DNA of 64,000 nt from Thermomonas brevis (GTDB lineage Bacteria > Pseudomonadota > Gammaproteobacteria > Xanthomonadales > Xanthomonadaceae): assembly GCF_014395425.1 (NCBI RefSeq), contig NZ_CP060711.1, positions 2,728,001-2,792,000 on the forward strand, given 5' to 3'. Positions 40,272-49,900 of this stretch are shown here, one piece after another; position 1 is the first letter of the stretch, and every line of letters begins with the position of its first letter. Under the pieces are notes generated by a model. It made no database searches. It saw nothing but the letters and a program-made list of their open reading frames with translations, and was not told the DNA's origin. Both the position numbers and the translations under genes were made by a program.

Positions 40272-41006
40272 CTATGCGGCGGAGCTGGCCGGTTCGTCGA
40301 AGTGCAGCCCGCACTCGCGGCGCAGTCCGAAGAAGCGCGTCTGCGCCACGTCCATGCCGGGCTTCAGCGGCTGGGTGGTGTGCACGTCACCGACCGAGAC
40401 GTAGCCCTGCCGCGCCAGCGGGTGTTCCGGCAGGTCGTGCAGCAGCATGTAGGCGCCGACGTCGATGTCGGTCCAGTCGGCGATGGGATGGAACTTGAAG
40501 CGCCCTTCCTTGATTTCCAGATAGGCGATGTCGCGGCGGCTGTTCGCCTGCCCGCGGCGCAGGCCGGCGTGCCAGCACTGCACGTCCAGCTCGCGCAGCG
40601 CGCGCTGCATCGGTTCCACCTTGCGCAGCTGGTTGTAGCGGCGCAGGCCGTCGTTGCCGGCCTCCCACAGCTTGCCGAAGCGCGCTTCCATCCAGGCGAT
40701 GCCGATGCCGGGGCGGTACACCTGCAGGTTCAGGCCGAGCTGTTCGACCAGCTGGTCGGCGTAGCGGTAGGTTTCCGGAAACAGATAGCCGGTGTCGATC
40801 AGGATCACCGGGATGTCCGGCCGGGCCTGCGTCAGCAGGTGCAGGGTGACGGCCGACTGCACGCCGAAGCTGGTGGACAGCGCGTGCGCGCCGGGGATGT
40901 GCTGCAACGCCCACTCGACGCGCTTGCGCGCGTCCAGGCTGCCCAGCAGGCGGTTGAGATCGGCCAGCGCCTCGGGCGATACGGTGGCGGGATCGAGGGT
41001 GCTCAT
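40272..41006 (-). CDS. cysH: phosphoadenylyl-sulfate (PAPS) reductase
   Basis: Thioredoxin-dependent reduction of PAPS to sulfite and PAP. The 244 residues contain the P-loop-like ALSTSFGVQSAVTLHL, IDTGYLFPETYRYADQL, the RRDIAYLEIKEGRFKFHPIADWTD block and the catalytic RRECGLHF. Only the single C-terminal catalytic Cys is present and there are no Cys-Cys pairs for an iron-sulfur cluster, which points to PAPS rather than APS as substrate. It is 25 bases downstream of cysI in a cysJ-cysI-cysH operon. Confidence 0.94.
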   Translation of the reverse strand: MSTLDPATVSPEALADLNRLLGSLDARKRVEWALQHIPGAHALSTSFGVQSAVTLHLLTQARPDIPVILIDTGYLFPETYRYADQLVEQLGLNLQVYRPGIGIAWMEARFGKLWEAGNDGLRRYNQLRKVEPMQRALRELDVQCWHAGLRRGQANSRRDIAYLEIKEGRFKFHPIADWTDIDVGAYMLLHDLPEHPLARQGYVSVGDVHTTQPLKPGMDVAQTRFFGLRRECGLHFDEPASSAA

Positions 41007-41031
41007 GGCGTCTTCCGTGAACGGTGCGCGA

Positions 41032-42738
41032 TCAGGCGGCTTCGGCCGGATCGACGCGGACGTGGGTGGGGTAGGGCGGCAGTTCGACCAGGCCGGCGCG
41101 ATGCAGGAAATCGCCGAAGCGTTCATCCGGTTCGCGCTCGGCGGCGTACCGCGCCAGCAGCGGATCGAGCGCTTCGAGGATCTGCGGCTCGGTGACGTTG
41201 TCGCGGATCAGCGTGTTCATGCGCATGCCGCGGTGGTCGCCGCCGACGAACAGGTTGTAGCGGCCGGGCGCGCGGCCGACCAGCGCGATCTCCGCCAGGT
41301 ACGGCCGCGAGCAGCCGTTGGGGCAGCCGGAGACGCGCAGCAGGATCGGCGCTTCGCGCAGGCCGTGTTTGTCGAGCAGCGGTTCCAGCACGTTGAGGAA
41401 ACCCGGCAGGTAGCGCTCGGCCTCGGCCATCGCCAGCGCGCAGGTCGGCAGCGCCACACAGGACACCGCGCTGCGGGCGATGGCGGTGGGCGCGCGGTTT
41501 TCCAGGTCCAGCGCGTGCTGCGCGACCAGCGCGTCGATGCGCGCGCGCTCGTCCGCCGGCACGCCGGCGACGATGACGTTCTGGTTGCAGGTCATGCGGA
41601 ACTCGCCGCGATGCACCTTCGCGATTTCACGCAGGCCGGTCAGCAGTGGGCGGCCGGGCGTGTCGGCGATGCGCCCGCTGGGCAGCGACAGGGTGAGGTG
41701 CCACAGGCCGTCGTCGCTCTCGACCCAGCCGAAGCGGTCGCCGTTGTGCTCGAAGCGGTACGGGCGCGCGGGCCGCAGCTTGAAGCCGGCGCGCTCCTCC
41801 ATCATCGCCACGATTTTTTCCGAGCCGTGGTCGTCGATGGTGTACTTGAAGCGCGCGTGCTTGCGGTCCTCGCGATCGCCCAGGTCGCGCTGCACGGTGA
41901 CGGCGGCTTCGGCGATCGCGAACACCTGCTCCGGCGGCACGAAGCCGATCACGTTGCCGACGCGCGGATAGTGCTCCTTGATCCCGTGGCTGGCGCCCAT
42001 GCTGCCGCCGATAGCGACATTGAAGCCGGCGAGTTGGCCGGCTTCATCGACGATGGCGATCAGGCCGAGGTCGTTGGCGAACACGTCCACGTCGTTGTAC
42101 GGCGGCACCGCCACCGCGATCTTGAACTTGCGCGGCAGGTAGGCGTCGCCGTAGATCGGCTCGTGCTCGACGCCGCTTTCGGCGACCTTCTCCTCGTCCA
42201 GCCAGATTTCGTAATAGGCGCGGGTGGCCGGCTTGAAGTGCAGCGACAGCCGCTGCGCCCAGTCGTGCACCTGCGCGTGCAGCGCGGACTGCAACGGGTT
42301 GCTGGCGCCGAGCACGTTGCGGTTGACGTCGCCGCAGGCGGAGACGGTGTCCATCGCGGCGGCGTTGATCGCCTGCATGGTCGCCTTCAGGTCGCGCTTG
42401 ACGACGCCGTGGATCTGGAAGGTCTGGCGGGTGGTGACGCGCAGCGAATGGTTCGCCCAGGTGGTGGCGATGGCGTCCAGCCCCAGCCACTGCTGCGGCG
42501 TGAACACGCCGCCCGGCGCGCGGATGCGGATCATGAACTGGTGCGCGGGTTCCAGCTTCTGGCGGCGGCGCTCGTCGCGCAGGTCGCGGTCGTCCTGCTG
42601 GTAGCTGCCGTGGAACTTGATGGTGCGCTGGTCCTCGAAGTTCAGCGAGCCGGTGGTGGCGTCCAGCAGGCCTTCGACCAGCGTGCCGCGCAGGCGGCGG
42701 CTTTCCAGTTTGATTTTTTCGACGGAGGGGTGGCTCAT
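41032..42738 (-). CDS. cysI: sulfite reductase hemoprotein (beta) subunit
   Basis: Reduces sulfite to sulfide using siroheme and a [4Fe-4S] cluster. The 568 residues contain [11 protein letters not shown], the siroheme-binding [23 protein letters not shown] region and the cluster cysteines in [14 protein letters not shown] and [17 protein letters not shown]. The ATG at 42738 is preceded by AAGGAG (42752-42757) with a long 13-base spacing; this site is partly formed by the hairpin repeat inserted between cysJ and cysI. Confidence 0.96.
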   Translation of the reverse strand: MSHPSVEKIKLESRRLRGTLVEGLLDATTGSLNFEDQRTIKFHGSYQQDDRDLRDERRRQKLEPAHQFMIRIRAPGGVFTPQQWLGLDAIATTWANHSLRVTTRQTFQIHGVVKRDLKATMQAINAAAMDTVSACGDVNRNVLGASNPLQSALHAQVHDWAQRLSLHFKPATRAYYEIWLDEEKVAESGVEHEPIYGDAYLPRKFKIAVAVPPYNDVDVFANDLGLIAIVDEAGQLAGFNVAIGGSMGASHGIKEHYPRVGNVIGFVPPEQVFAIAEAAVTVQRDLGDREDRKHARFKYTIDDHGSEKIVAMMEERAGFKLRPARPYRFEHNGDRFGWVESDDGLWHLTLSLPSGRIADTPGRPLLTGLREIAKVHRGEFRMTCNQNVIVAGVPADERARIDALVAQHALDLENRAPTAIARSAVSCVALPTCALAMAEAERYLPGFLNVLEPLLDKHGLREAPILLRVSGCPNGCSRPYLAEIALVGRAPGRYNLFVGGDHRGMRMNTLIRDNVTEPQILEALDPLLARYAAEREPDERFGDFLHRAGLVELPPYPTHVRVDPAEAA

Positions 42739-42753
42739 GGCGTTTGCTTTTCT

Positions 42754-42860
42754 CCTTCCCCTTCAAGGGGAAGGCCGGGATGGGGATGGTGTTTTTGTGA
42801 TGCGGGAGCCGGGCACGGACAACACCATCCCCACCCAAACCCTCCCCTTGAAGGGGAGGG
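42754..42860. repeat. composite hairpin repeat between cysJ and cysI
   Basis: Two 21-base palindromes (42754-42774, arms CCTTCCCCTT/AAGGGGAAGG; 42840-42860, arms CCCTCCCCTT/AAGGGGAGGG) enclose an inner inverted repeat (TGGGGATGGTGTT at 42781-42793 with AACACCATCCCCA at 42821-42833). The whole can fold as a three-stem cloverleaf. It starts directly after the cysJ stop and runs into the cysI ribosome-binding site. The same architecture recurs at 59598-59703. Confidence 0.85.
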
Positions 42861-42861
42861 C

Positions 42862-44735
42862 TTAATAGACATCGCGCGCATAGCGCCCCTCCCGCTGTAG
42901 GTTCGACAGGTATTCCGCCGCCGCGTCGGCATCGCCGCCGCCGTGCTCGCGCACGATGTCCAGCAGCGTGGCATGCACGTCCTTGCCCATGCCGATCGCG
43001 CCGCAGACGTAGAAATGCGCGCCGCTTTGCAGCCAGTCGTAGACCTCGCGCCCGCGCTCGCGCAGGCGCTGCTGCACGTAGATTTTCCTGTGCGGATCCC
43101 TCGCAAGGGCCCGCACATCCGTGTGCGGACTTTCAACCTGGTCGCGCGAGAACGCGAGGTCGAGGCGGTGCAGCTCGCCCTTCTGCAAGGCGTCCTGCCA
43201 CTCGGTCTGGTAGAGGAAGCCGGTGTTGAAGTGCTGCGCGCCGAAGAACAGCCAGTTGCGGCCCGAAGCGCCGGTTTCGGCGCGCTCCTGCACGAAGCCG
43301 CGGAACGGCGCGACGCCGGTGCCGGGGCCGACCATGATGATGTCGCGGCCGGCATCAAGGGGGACGCGGAAGCGTTCGTTCGGTTCGATGTAGACAGGCA
43401 CCTGCGCGCCTTCTTCCAGCGCGGCGAGGAAGCCGCTGGCCGCGCCGAGGTGGTCGAAGCCGTGCGCGCGGTAGCGCAGCACGTCCACGGTCAGGTGCGC
43501 TTCCTCGCCGACGCGCTTGCGGCTGGAGGCGATGGAATACAGCCGCTGCGCCTGCGGACGCAGCGCGGCCACCAGCGCCTGCGCGTCCCACGCGGCGGGC
43601 CAGCGGCGCAGCGCGTCGATCAGCTGGTGGTCGTTCAGCAGCGCGGCCAGTGCCGGATTGCCGGGTTCCAGCAACTGCGCCAGCTCGCTCGCATTGGCGC
43701 GCTCGGCCAGCGTCGCCAGCAGCGGACGCGACAGCCGGGTCAGCTCGCGCTTGTCCGCCAGCCAGCGCGACAGCGGCAGCGACGCACCCTCGTGTTCGAC
43801 GGCGATGCCGCCGTCCAGCTTCGTCGCCTCCAGTACCGCATCGACCAGCGTATCCGGGTTGCGGTGGCGGATGCCCAGCGCGTCGCCCGGCTCGTAGGCC
43901 AGCCCGCTGCCTTCCAGCGACAGCTCGATGTGGCGCACGTCCTTGTCGATCGCGCCGTACTGGCGGAAGCCCGTGCCCTTGAACTCGCGGCCGGTGATGC
44001 CCTGGTTGGCCAGCAGTTCGGCGGCGAAAGGCTTCTCGTGCGACCACGCCGGCGCGGCGTGCGGACGCAGCGGGGTGACGGTGGCGAGGTGCGCGGTCGG
44101 CGCGGGCTTGAGCAGTTCGCGGGCGTGGCCCAGCGCCTGCTCGCGCCATGGCGCGGCGACGGTGTCGATGTCGAGGTCGGCCTCGCCCAGCGCCTGCACG
44201 CGGGCCGCGCCGAGTTCGGCCAGCCGCGCGTCGAGCTTGCGGGCGATGCCGCAGAAGTCGGCGTAGCTGGAATCGCCGAGGCCCAGCACCGCGTACTTGA
44301 GCTGCGCCAGCTTGGGCGCGCGCTTGCCGTGCAGGAATTCGGCGAAGCCGATGGCGTCGTCCGGCGGATCGCCTTCGCCCTGGGTGCTGACGACGAGGTA
44401 GAGCAGCTTCTCGCCGGCCAGCTCGCGGGTGGCGTAGGCGTCGGCGCGCACCAGCCGCGCCGGCAGGCCGGCCGCCTGCAGGCTGGCGTGCAGCGCCTCG
44501 GCGGCGCGCTTGGCGTTGCCGGTCTGGCTGCCGTAGAGGATCGTGGCCGGCTGCACGGCGGCGGCCGGCGCGGTGGCGGCGGCGAGCGGGGTGGGCGTCA
44601 GCGCCTGCGCCAGCCCGGCCAGGTAGCCGGAGGCCCAGAGCAGCGCCGTGTTGTCGGCATCGGCGGCGAAGCGCGCCAGCAGGCCGTGCTGGTCGGCGTT
44701 CAGGGGGCGATCTGGGGCGCGGCGGCGGTCGACAT
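42862..44735 (-). CDS. cysJ: sulfite reductase flavoprotein (alpha) subunit, apparent N-terminal frameshift
   Basis: Transfers electrons from NADPH through FAD and FMN to CysI. Domains in order: flavodoxin (ILYGSQTGNAKRAAEAL, VVSTQGEGDPPDDA), FAD domain (RLYSIASSRK) and NADPH domain (IIMVGPGTGVAPFRGF; FYVCGAIGMGKDVHATL) to the terminal ARDVY. In the frame of these domains the first start is a GTG at 44556, removing the family leader. The leader is encoded upstream (PLNADQHGLLARF..., like PLNPEQLARL of E. coli CysJ), but the ATG at 44735 (MSTAAAPQIAP) is in another frame. Adding one base to the G5 run at 44703-44707 joins them into 624 aa. Co-transcribed with cysI-cysH. Confidence 0.9.
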
Positions 44736-44824
44736 GGCGATGCGTGCAAAGGAGTGCCGATGCAGGCTAGGCGCCGCCCCGCGCGAACGGAAAGGAAAGC
44801 GGGCCATGCACACATGCGCCGCGC

Positions 44825-44849
44825 GCATATGGGCCGATACGGCATATGC
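44825..44849. promoter_or_regulatory. perfect inverted repeat in the cysJ/rrf2 divergent region
   Basis: GCATATG (44825-44831) and CATATGC (44843-44849) are separated by 11 bases, spacing suited to a dimeric regulator such as a LysR-type protein. It lies about 90 bases upstream of the cysJ ATG and about 75 bases before the Rrf2 gene. Confidence 0.45.
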
Positions 44850-44882
44850 CGGCGCGGCATGGGGGCATCGCCGCAAGACGCG

Positions 44883-44921
44883 TTGACAGCCCGGATTCTG
44901 TTCCTATAAAAAAGATAGGAA
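44883..44921 (+). promoter_or_regulatory. promoter and operator of the Rrf2 regulator gene
   Basis: TTGACA (44883-44888), a 16-base spacer and TATAAA (44905-44910) form a near-consensus sigma-70 promoter. Over the -10 box lies a perfect inverted repeat TTCCTAT (44901-44907) / ATAGGAA (44915-44921) with a 7-nt spacer, probably an autoregulatory operator. Expected transcription start is about 44917, only some five bases before the ATG at 44922. Confidence 0.7.
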
Positions 44922-45362
44922 ATGTTGACGAACAAGGCCAAATACGGACTCCGCGCGATGTGCGCCCTGGCCGCGCTGCCCGCAGGGGAGCGCCTGCAGG
45001 CGCACGTGATCGCCGACCGCGCCAACATCCCGGCGAAGTTCCTGGAGGCGATCCTGGTCGACCTGCGCCGCGCCGGATTCGTCGAGAGCCGGCGCGGCGC
45101 GCAGGGCGGCCATGCGCTGGCGAAGCCGTCGGAGGACGTCATGGTCGGCGACCTGATCCGCGCCATCGACGGCCCGCTGGCGCCCGTGCGCTGCGCCAGC
45201 ATGACCGCCTACGAGCCGTGCGCGGACTGCGCCGACCCGGACAACTGCGCGGTGCGCGCGCTGATGTGGGAAACGCGGGAGGCGCTGTGCGGCGTGCTGG
45301 ATCGGCGCAGCCTTGCAACCCTTACCGAACGCGCAAGTCACGAAGCATGGATGCGTCATTAA
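44922..45362 (+). CDS. Rrf2 family transcriptional regulator
   Basis: A 146-residue winged-helix regulator of the Rrf2 family (IscR, CymR, NsrR relatives). The DNA-binding half is LTNKAKYGLRAMCALAAL...ANIPAKFLEAILVDLRRAGFVESRRGAQGGH; the C-terminal part has clustered cysteines (VRCASMTAYEPCADCADPDNCAVR) that could bind an iron-sulfur cluster. Position between cysJ and the yezD-porin-cysPTWA genes implies control of sulfur uptake or reduction alongside CysB. The ATG has almost no leader and no separate ribosome-binding site. Confidence 0.88.
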   Translation: MLTNKAKYGLRAMCALAALPAGERLQAHVIADRANIPAKFLEAILVDLRRAGFVESRRGAQGGHALAKPSEDVMVGDLIRAIDGPLAPVRCASMTAYEPCADCADPDNCAVRALMWETREALCGVLDRRSLATLTERASHEAWMRH

Positions 45363-45375
45363 CAGGAGTCCCGTC

Positions 45376-45549
45376 ATGAAGCAGCAACCGACCGAGTTCA
45401 CGCCGGCCTCGCCGGAAGCGGAAGTCCTGCGCGCCATCCGCGACACCGCCTACGGGACGGTGGAAATCGTCGTCCACCAGTCCCGCATCGTCCAGATCAC
45501 CCGCAGCGAGAAAGTCCGTTTCGACCAAACCCACCACGACGCGCGCTGA
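45376..45549 (+). CDS. YezD family (DUF2292) small protein
   Basis: A 57-residue protein matching the YezD/DUF2292 family: the conserved core is LRAIRDTAYGTVEIVVHQSRIVQITRSEKVRF. Members are typically small and found beside sulfate-assimilation genes, but their action is unknown. It is 13 bases after the Rrf2 gene, preceded by CAGGAG, so the two are co-transcribed. Confidence 0.8.
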   Translation: MKQQPTEFTPASPEAEVLRAIRDTAYGTVEIVVHQSRIVQITRSEKVRFDQTHHDAR

Positions 45550-45621
45550 GCGCATCGTCCTTTCCGTGCCGACCGGACAGCCGGAGGCATGTCTTCTCTC
45601 TCCAAAACAGGAACCGAAGCC

Positions 45622-47070
45622 ATGCTGTCCGAACGTCTGCCGGGTGCGTCCCGGCTTCCGCGCCGTCGATTGACCGCGCTTGCCCTTGCTCTCGCGTTCG
45701 CCATGCCGTTGGCGCATGCGGGCGAGCCCACCGACAACGATTTGCGGGCGCGCATCACCGCGCTGGAGCAGCGCCTCGGCATCGCGCCAGGCGAAACGGA
45801 CGCCGGCGAGGCCGTCAGCCTCGACCAGCGCCTGCGCATCATCGAACGCAAGCTCGAACTGCAGGACGAGGCGGCCGAAGCCAGGGCCGCGTCCGCGCCG
45901 GTGCTCGCCGCCAGCGAGAAGGGCGTGTCGATCAAGTCCGCCGACGGCGCGGTCGAGTTGAAGCTGCGCGCGCTGGTGCAGGCCGACGGCCGCTTCTTCA
46001 GCGGCAGCGTGTCGCAGAACGACGGCTTCCTGCTGCGCCGGGTCGAGCCGACCCTCGAAGGCAGCTGGGGCAAGCTGGTGGCGTTCCGCATCAATCCGCA
46101 GTTCGCCGGCGACAGCGCCACCCTCAACGATGCCTATATCGACCTGCGCTTCGATCCGCGCGCCACCGTGCGCATCGGCAAGGCCAAGCCGCCGCTGGGG
46201 CTGGAGCGCCTGCAATCCAGCGCGGCCACCGCGCAGGTGGAGCTGGGCCTGCCGTCCGAACTGGCGCCGGGCCGCGACATCGGCGTGCAGTTGCAGGGCG
46301 ACGTGCTGGGCGGCGCGCTCAACTACGGCATCGGCGCGTTCAACGGCGCGGTCGACGGGCGCGATGCGGTCACCGCCAATCCCGACGGCGAGTTCGAATA
46401 CGTCGGCCGGCTGTTCTGGGAGCCGTTCCGCAACGCCGGCGGCGACCTCGGCACGCTGGGGCTGGGCGTCGCCGCCAGCGTCGGCGACACCTACGGCGGC
46501 GGCAACAACTTCCTGCCGCGCTACCGCACGCCGGGCCAGGAGCAGTTCTTCGGCTACGGCGGCAACGTGGCCGCCGACGGCCAGCGCCTGCGCAAGACCG
46601 TGCAGGGCTACTGGTATCGCGGGCCGTTCGGGCTGCTGGGCGAATGGATCGGCAGCGCGCAGGACGTGCGCGTCGCCAGCGGCGTCGGCGCGGGTACGCG
46701 CGCCACCCTGGAAAACCGCGCCTGGCAGATCGCCGCGGGCTGGGTGTTGACCGGCGAGGACGCCGGTTTCCGCGGCGTGCAGCAGCCCTCGTCGCCGTTC
46801 GCCATCGGCCAGGACGGCTGGGGCGCGCTAGAGCTGACCGCCCGCTACGGCCGGCTGGCCATCGACGAGGACGCGTTCCCGCTGTTCGCCAGCCCGTCGA
46901 CGGCGGCGCGCGCCGCGCGCAGCTGGGGTGTCGCCCTCAACTGGTATCTCACCCGCAGCCTCAAGCTGGTGGCGAACTACGCCGGCACGGTCTTCGACGG
47001 CGGCGCGGCCGCGGGCGGCGACCGTCCGGATGAACGGGTGTTTTTCACCCGCGCGCAACTGTCCTTCTGA
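45622..47070 (+). CDS. OprO/OprP-like outer-membrane porin of the sulfate operon
   Basis: A 482-residue exported porin of the phosphate-selective porin O/P family. After a signal peptide (LTALALALAFAMPLAHA) comes a short coiled-coil segment (DNDLRARITALEQRLG and LDQRLRIIERKLELQ), as in trimeric OprO/P, then a beta barrel with NDGFLLRRVEPTLEGSWGKLVAFRINPQFAG, AYIDLRFDPRATVRIGKAKPPLGLERLQS and a C-terminal Phe (TRAQLSF) used for barrel insertion. The ATG at 45622 with AGGAA upstream fits better than 45589. Next to cysP it is more likely a sulfate than a phosphate channel. Confidence 0.85.
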   Translation: MLSERLPGASRLPRRRLTALALALAFAMPLAHAGEPTDNDLRARITALEQRLGIAPGETDAGEAVSLDQRLRIIERKLELQDEAAEARAASAPVLAASEKGVSIKSADGAVELKLRALVQADGRFFSGSVSQNDGFLLRRVEPTLEGSWGKLVAFRINPQFAGDSATLNDAYIDLRFDPRATVRIGKAKPPLGLERLQSSAATAQVELGLPSELAPGRDIGVQLQGDVLGGALNYGIGAFNGAVDGRDAVTANPDGEFEYVGRLFWEPFRNAGGDLGTLGLGVAASVGDTYGGGNNFLPRYRTPGQEQFFGYGGNVAADGQRLRKTVQGYWYRGPFGLLGEWIGSAQDVRVASGVGAGTRATLENRAWQIAAGWVLTGEDAGFRGVQQPSSPFAIGQDGWGALELTARYGRLAIDEDAFPLFASPSTAARAARSWGVALNWYLTRSLKLVANYAGTVFDGGAAAGGDRPDERVFFTRAQLSF

Positions 47071-47137
47071 ATCATCGGTTATCGACCCCTGAACGATCGC
47101 TATCGAAGCGACCCCATCGAACAGTGAGAATGCACGC

Positions 47138-48160
47138 ATGAACATCATCAATCGCACGACGCTCGGCTCTTTCCTGCTCGGCCTGCTGGCCGCGCTCTCG
47201 GTGCCGTCCGTCGCCTCGGCGAAGGACAAGGAACTGCTCAACGTCTCCTACGACCCGACCCGCGAGCTGTACGCCGATTTCAACAAGTCCTTCGCCGCCG
47301 AATGGAAGCAGCAGACCGGCGAAACCGTGACCTTGCGCGCCTCGCACGGCGGCTCCGGCAAGCAGGCGCGCGCGGTCATCGACGGGCTGGAAGCCGACGT
47401 CGTCACCCTGGCGCTGGCAGCGGACATCGACGCGCTGGCGGACAAGGGCAAGCTGCTGCCCGCCAACTGGCAGTCGCGCCTGCCGCACAACAGTTCGCCC
47501 TACACCTCGACCATCGTGTTCCTGGTCCGCAAAGGCAACCCGAAGGGCATCAAGGACTGGGGCGACCTGGCGAAGCCGGGCGTCGGCGTGATCACGCCCA
47601 ATCCCAAGACCTCGGGCGGCGCGCGCTGGAACTACCTGGCGGCGTGGACGTGGGCGGCGCGCGAATACCGCGACGGCGGCAAGGTGCTGGACTACATGAC
47701 CCGGCTGTTCAAGAACGTGCCGGTGCTGGACACAGGCGCGCGCGGCGCGACCACCACCTTCGTCGAGCGCGGCATCGGCGACGTGCTGGTGGCGTGGGAG
47801 AACGAGGCGCTGCTGACCCTCAACGATCCGAAGGTGCGCGACAAGTTCGAGGTCGTCGCGCCATCGATCAGCATCAAGGCCGAGCCGCCGGTGGCATGGG
47901 TGGACAAGAACGTGGACCGGCACGGCACCCGCAAGCTGGCGGAAGCCTACCTGCGCTACCTGTATTCGCCGCAGGGGCAGCTGATCGCCGCGCGCAACTT
48001 CTACCGCCCGTCGCAGCCGGATGGCGTGCCCGCGGCGCTGCTGGCACAGTTCCCGCAGGTGCGGCAGGTGACCATCGACGATGCGTTCGGCGGCTGGAAG
48101 AAGGCGCAGGCCGAGCACTTCGCCGACGGCGGCTTCTTCGACCGCATCTACAAGCCGTAA
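47138..48160 (+). CDS. cysP: sulfate-binding periplasmic protein
   Basis: Solute-binding protein of the sulfate/thiosulfate ABC importer, 340 residues with a signal peptide ending near VPSVASA. The mature part begins [25 protein letters not shown], followed by [30 protein letters not shown] and the conserved [19 protein letters not shown], which line the oxyanion pocket in Sbp/CysP proteins. It is the first of the four ABC genes; the porin gene lies 67 bases upstream. Confidence 0.94.
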   Translation: MNIINRTTLGSFLLGLLAALSVPSVASAKDKELLNVSYDPTRELYADFNKSFAAEWKQQTGETVTLRASHGGSGKQARAVIDGLEADVVTLALAADIDALADKGKLLPANWQSRLPHNSSPYTSTIVFLVRKGNPKGIKDWGDLAKPGVGVITPNPKTSGGARWNYLAAWTWAAREYRDGGKVLDYMTRLFKNVPVLDTGARGATTTFVERGIGDVLVAWENEALLTLNDPKVRDKFEVVAPSISIKAEPPVAWVDKNVDRHGTRKLAEAYLRYLYSPQGQLIAARNFYRPSQPDGVPAALLAQFPQVRQVTIDDAFGGWKKAQAEHFADGGFFDRIYKP

Positions 48161-48184
48161 GCGGACCGCGGGATCGCCACGCCG

Positions 48185-49039
48185 ATGAGTGCCATCGCCC
48201 TGAAGCTGCGGCGCGCGCGCGCCCGCAATCCCCTGCCGGGCTTCGGCCTGAGCCTCGGGCTGGGCATGGCCTGGCTGGGCGTGGTGGTGCTGCTGCCGCT
48301 GGCGGCGCTGGCGGTGCGCGCGGCCGGGCTGGGCGCGCACGGCTGGCTCCGCGCGATCCGCGACGAACGCGTGCAGGCGGCGCTGACGCTCAGCTTCGGC
48401 GCCGCGTTCGCCGCCGCGCTGCTGGCGGCGCTGGTGGGCGCGCTGGTGGCATGGGTGATCGTGCGCTATCGCTTTCCCGGCCGCCGCCTGCTGGACGCGG
48501 TAGTGGACCTGCCGTTCGCATTGCCGACGGCGGTGGCCGGCATCGCGCTGACCGCGATCTACGCGCCGACCGGCTGGGTCGGCCAGCTGCTGGCGGCCTA
48601 CGGCATCAAGGTCGCCTACGCGACGCCCGGCATCGTGCTGGCGCTGGTGTTCATCGGCCTGCCGTTCGTGGTGCGCAGCCTGCAGCCGGTGCTGGAGACG
48701 CTGAGCCGCGAGCCGGAGGAGGCCGCCGCCTCGCTCGGCGCCAACCGCTTCACCGCGCTGCGGCGGGTGGTGGTGCCGGAGCTGCTGCCGGCGTGGCTGA
48801 CCGGCTTCTCGCTTGCGTTCGCGCGCGGGCTGGGCGAATACGGCTCGGTGATCTTCATCGCCGGCAACCTCCCGTACAGGACCGAGATCGCGCCGCTGCT
48901 CATCACCATCCGGCTGGAGGAATACGACTACGACGGCGCGGTCGCCATCGCCGCGCTGCTGCTGGTCGCTTCGTTCCTGTGCCTGCTGGCGATCAACCTG
49001 ATCCCGCTGCTGTTCGGTCGCGGAGGCCGCGATGGCTGA
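48185..49039 (+). CDS. cysT: sulfate ABC transporter permease CysT
   Basis: Inner-membrane permease of 284 residues with about six helices. The ABC permease loop contacting CysA is EEAAASLGANRFTALRRVVVPELLPAWLTG, and the CysT-type DLPFALPTAVAGIALTAIY block is present. It starts 25 bases after cysP and overlaps cysW by eight bases, indicating tight coupling. Confidence 0.93.
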   Translation: MSAIALKLRRARARNPLPGFGLSLGLGMAWLGVVVLLPLAALAVRAAGLGAHGWLRAIRDERVQAALTLSFGAAFAAALLAALVGALVAWVIVRYRFPGRRLLDAVVDLPFALPTAVAGIALTAIYAPTGWVGQLLAAYGIKVAYATPGIVLALVFIGLPFVVRSLQPVLETLSREPEEAAASLGANRFTALRRVVVPELLPAWLTGFSLAFARGLGEYGSVIFIAGNLPYRTEIAPLLITIRLEEYDYDGAVAIAALLLVASFLCLLAINLIPLLFGRGGRDG

Positions 49040-49898
49040 GCCGGCGAAGGCGTCCTTCCACGATCCGCTGCGCGAGCCGGCCTGGCTGCGTCTGCTGCTG
49101 ATCCTCGCCGCCGTCGCCGCGATGGGGCTGCTGGTGCTGCTGCCATTGGCCATGGTGCTGGGCGCGGCGTTCGGCAGCGGCTTCAAGGTCTGGTGGCAGG
49201 CGCTGGCGACGCCGGACGCACGCAGCGCGCTGAAGCTGACCCTGCTCACCGCCGCGATCGTCATCCCGGTCAACGCGGGCTTCGGCCTGCTGGCCGCATG
49301 GGCGCTGACGCGCTTCACCTTCCGCGGCAAGCGCGTCCTGCTGGCGCTGATCGATCTGCCGTTCGCGGTGTCGCCGGTGGTCGCCGGCCTGTGCCTGGTG
49401 CTGCTGTTCGGCAGCGACGGCTGGTTCCATGCGCTGCTGCAGGCGCACGACATCAAGATCCTGTTCGCCCGCCCCGGCATCGTGCTGGCCACGCTGTTCG
49501 TGACCTTCCCGTTCGTGGTGCGCGAGCTGGTGCCGCTGATGCAGCAGCAGGGCGCGGACGAGGAACTGGCGGCGCGCTCGCTGGGCGCGGGCGCGTGGAC
49601 GATGTTCCGCCGCGTGACCTTGCCCAACATCAAGTGGGGCCTGCTGTACGGCGTGCTGCTGTGCGGCGCGCGGGCGATGGGCGAGTTCGGCGCGGTGTCG
49701 GTGGTGTCCGGGCACATCCGCGGCATGACCAACACGCTGCCGCTGCACATCGAGATCCTCTACAACGAATTCGACGCCACCGCCGCGTTCGCGGTGGCCT
49801 CGCTGCTGGCCGGCCTGTCGCTGGTCACGCTGGTATTGAAGTTCTGGCTCGAGGCGCGCCACGGCGATGCGCTCGCGCATTCGCACAGGCGCCATTGA
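49032..49898 (+). CDS. cysW: sulfate ABC transporter permease CysW
   Basis: Second permease subunit, 288 residues with about six hydrophobic segments. The coupling loop is [30 protein letters not shown], preceded by [20 protein letters not shown] and followed by [29 protein letters not shown], the CysW signature. It overlaps cysT and is two bases from cysA. Confidence 0.93.
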   Translation: MAEPAKASFHDPLREPAWLRLLLILAAVAAMGLLVLLPLAMVLGAAFGSGFKVWWQALATPDARSALKLTLLTAAIVIPVNAGFGLLAAWALTRFTFRGKRVLLALIDLPFAVSPVVAGLCLVLLFGSDGWFHALLQAHDIKILFARPGIVLATLFVTFPFVVRELVPLMQQQGADEELAARSLGAGAWTMFRRVTLPNIKWGLLYGVLLCGARAMGEFGAVSVVSGHIRGMTNTLPLHIEILYNEFDATAAFAVASLLAGLSLVTLVLKFWLEARHGDALAHSHRRH

Positions 49899-49900
49899 CG

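Noticed and set aside
42754..42860. Composite hairpin as a riboswitch for sulfur control
   Set aside because: A second copy of the same architecture lies between unrelated genes (rng-yhdP), which favours a dispersed repeat over a gene-specific riboswitch.
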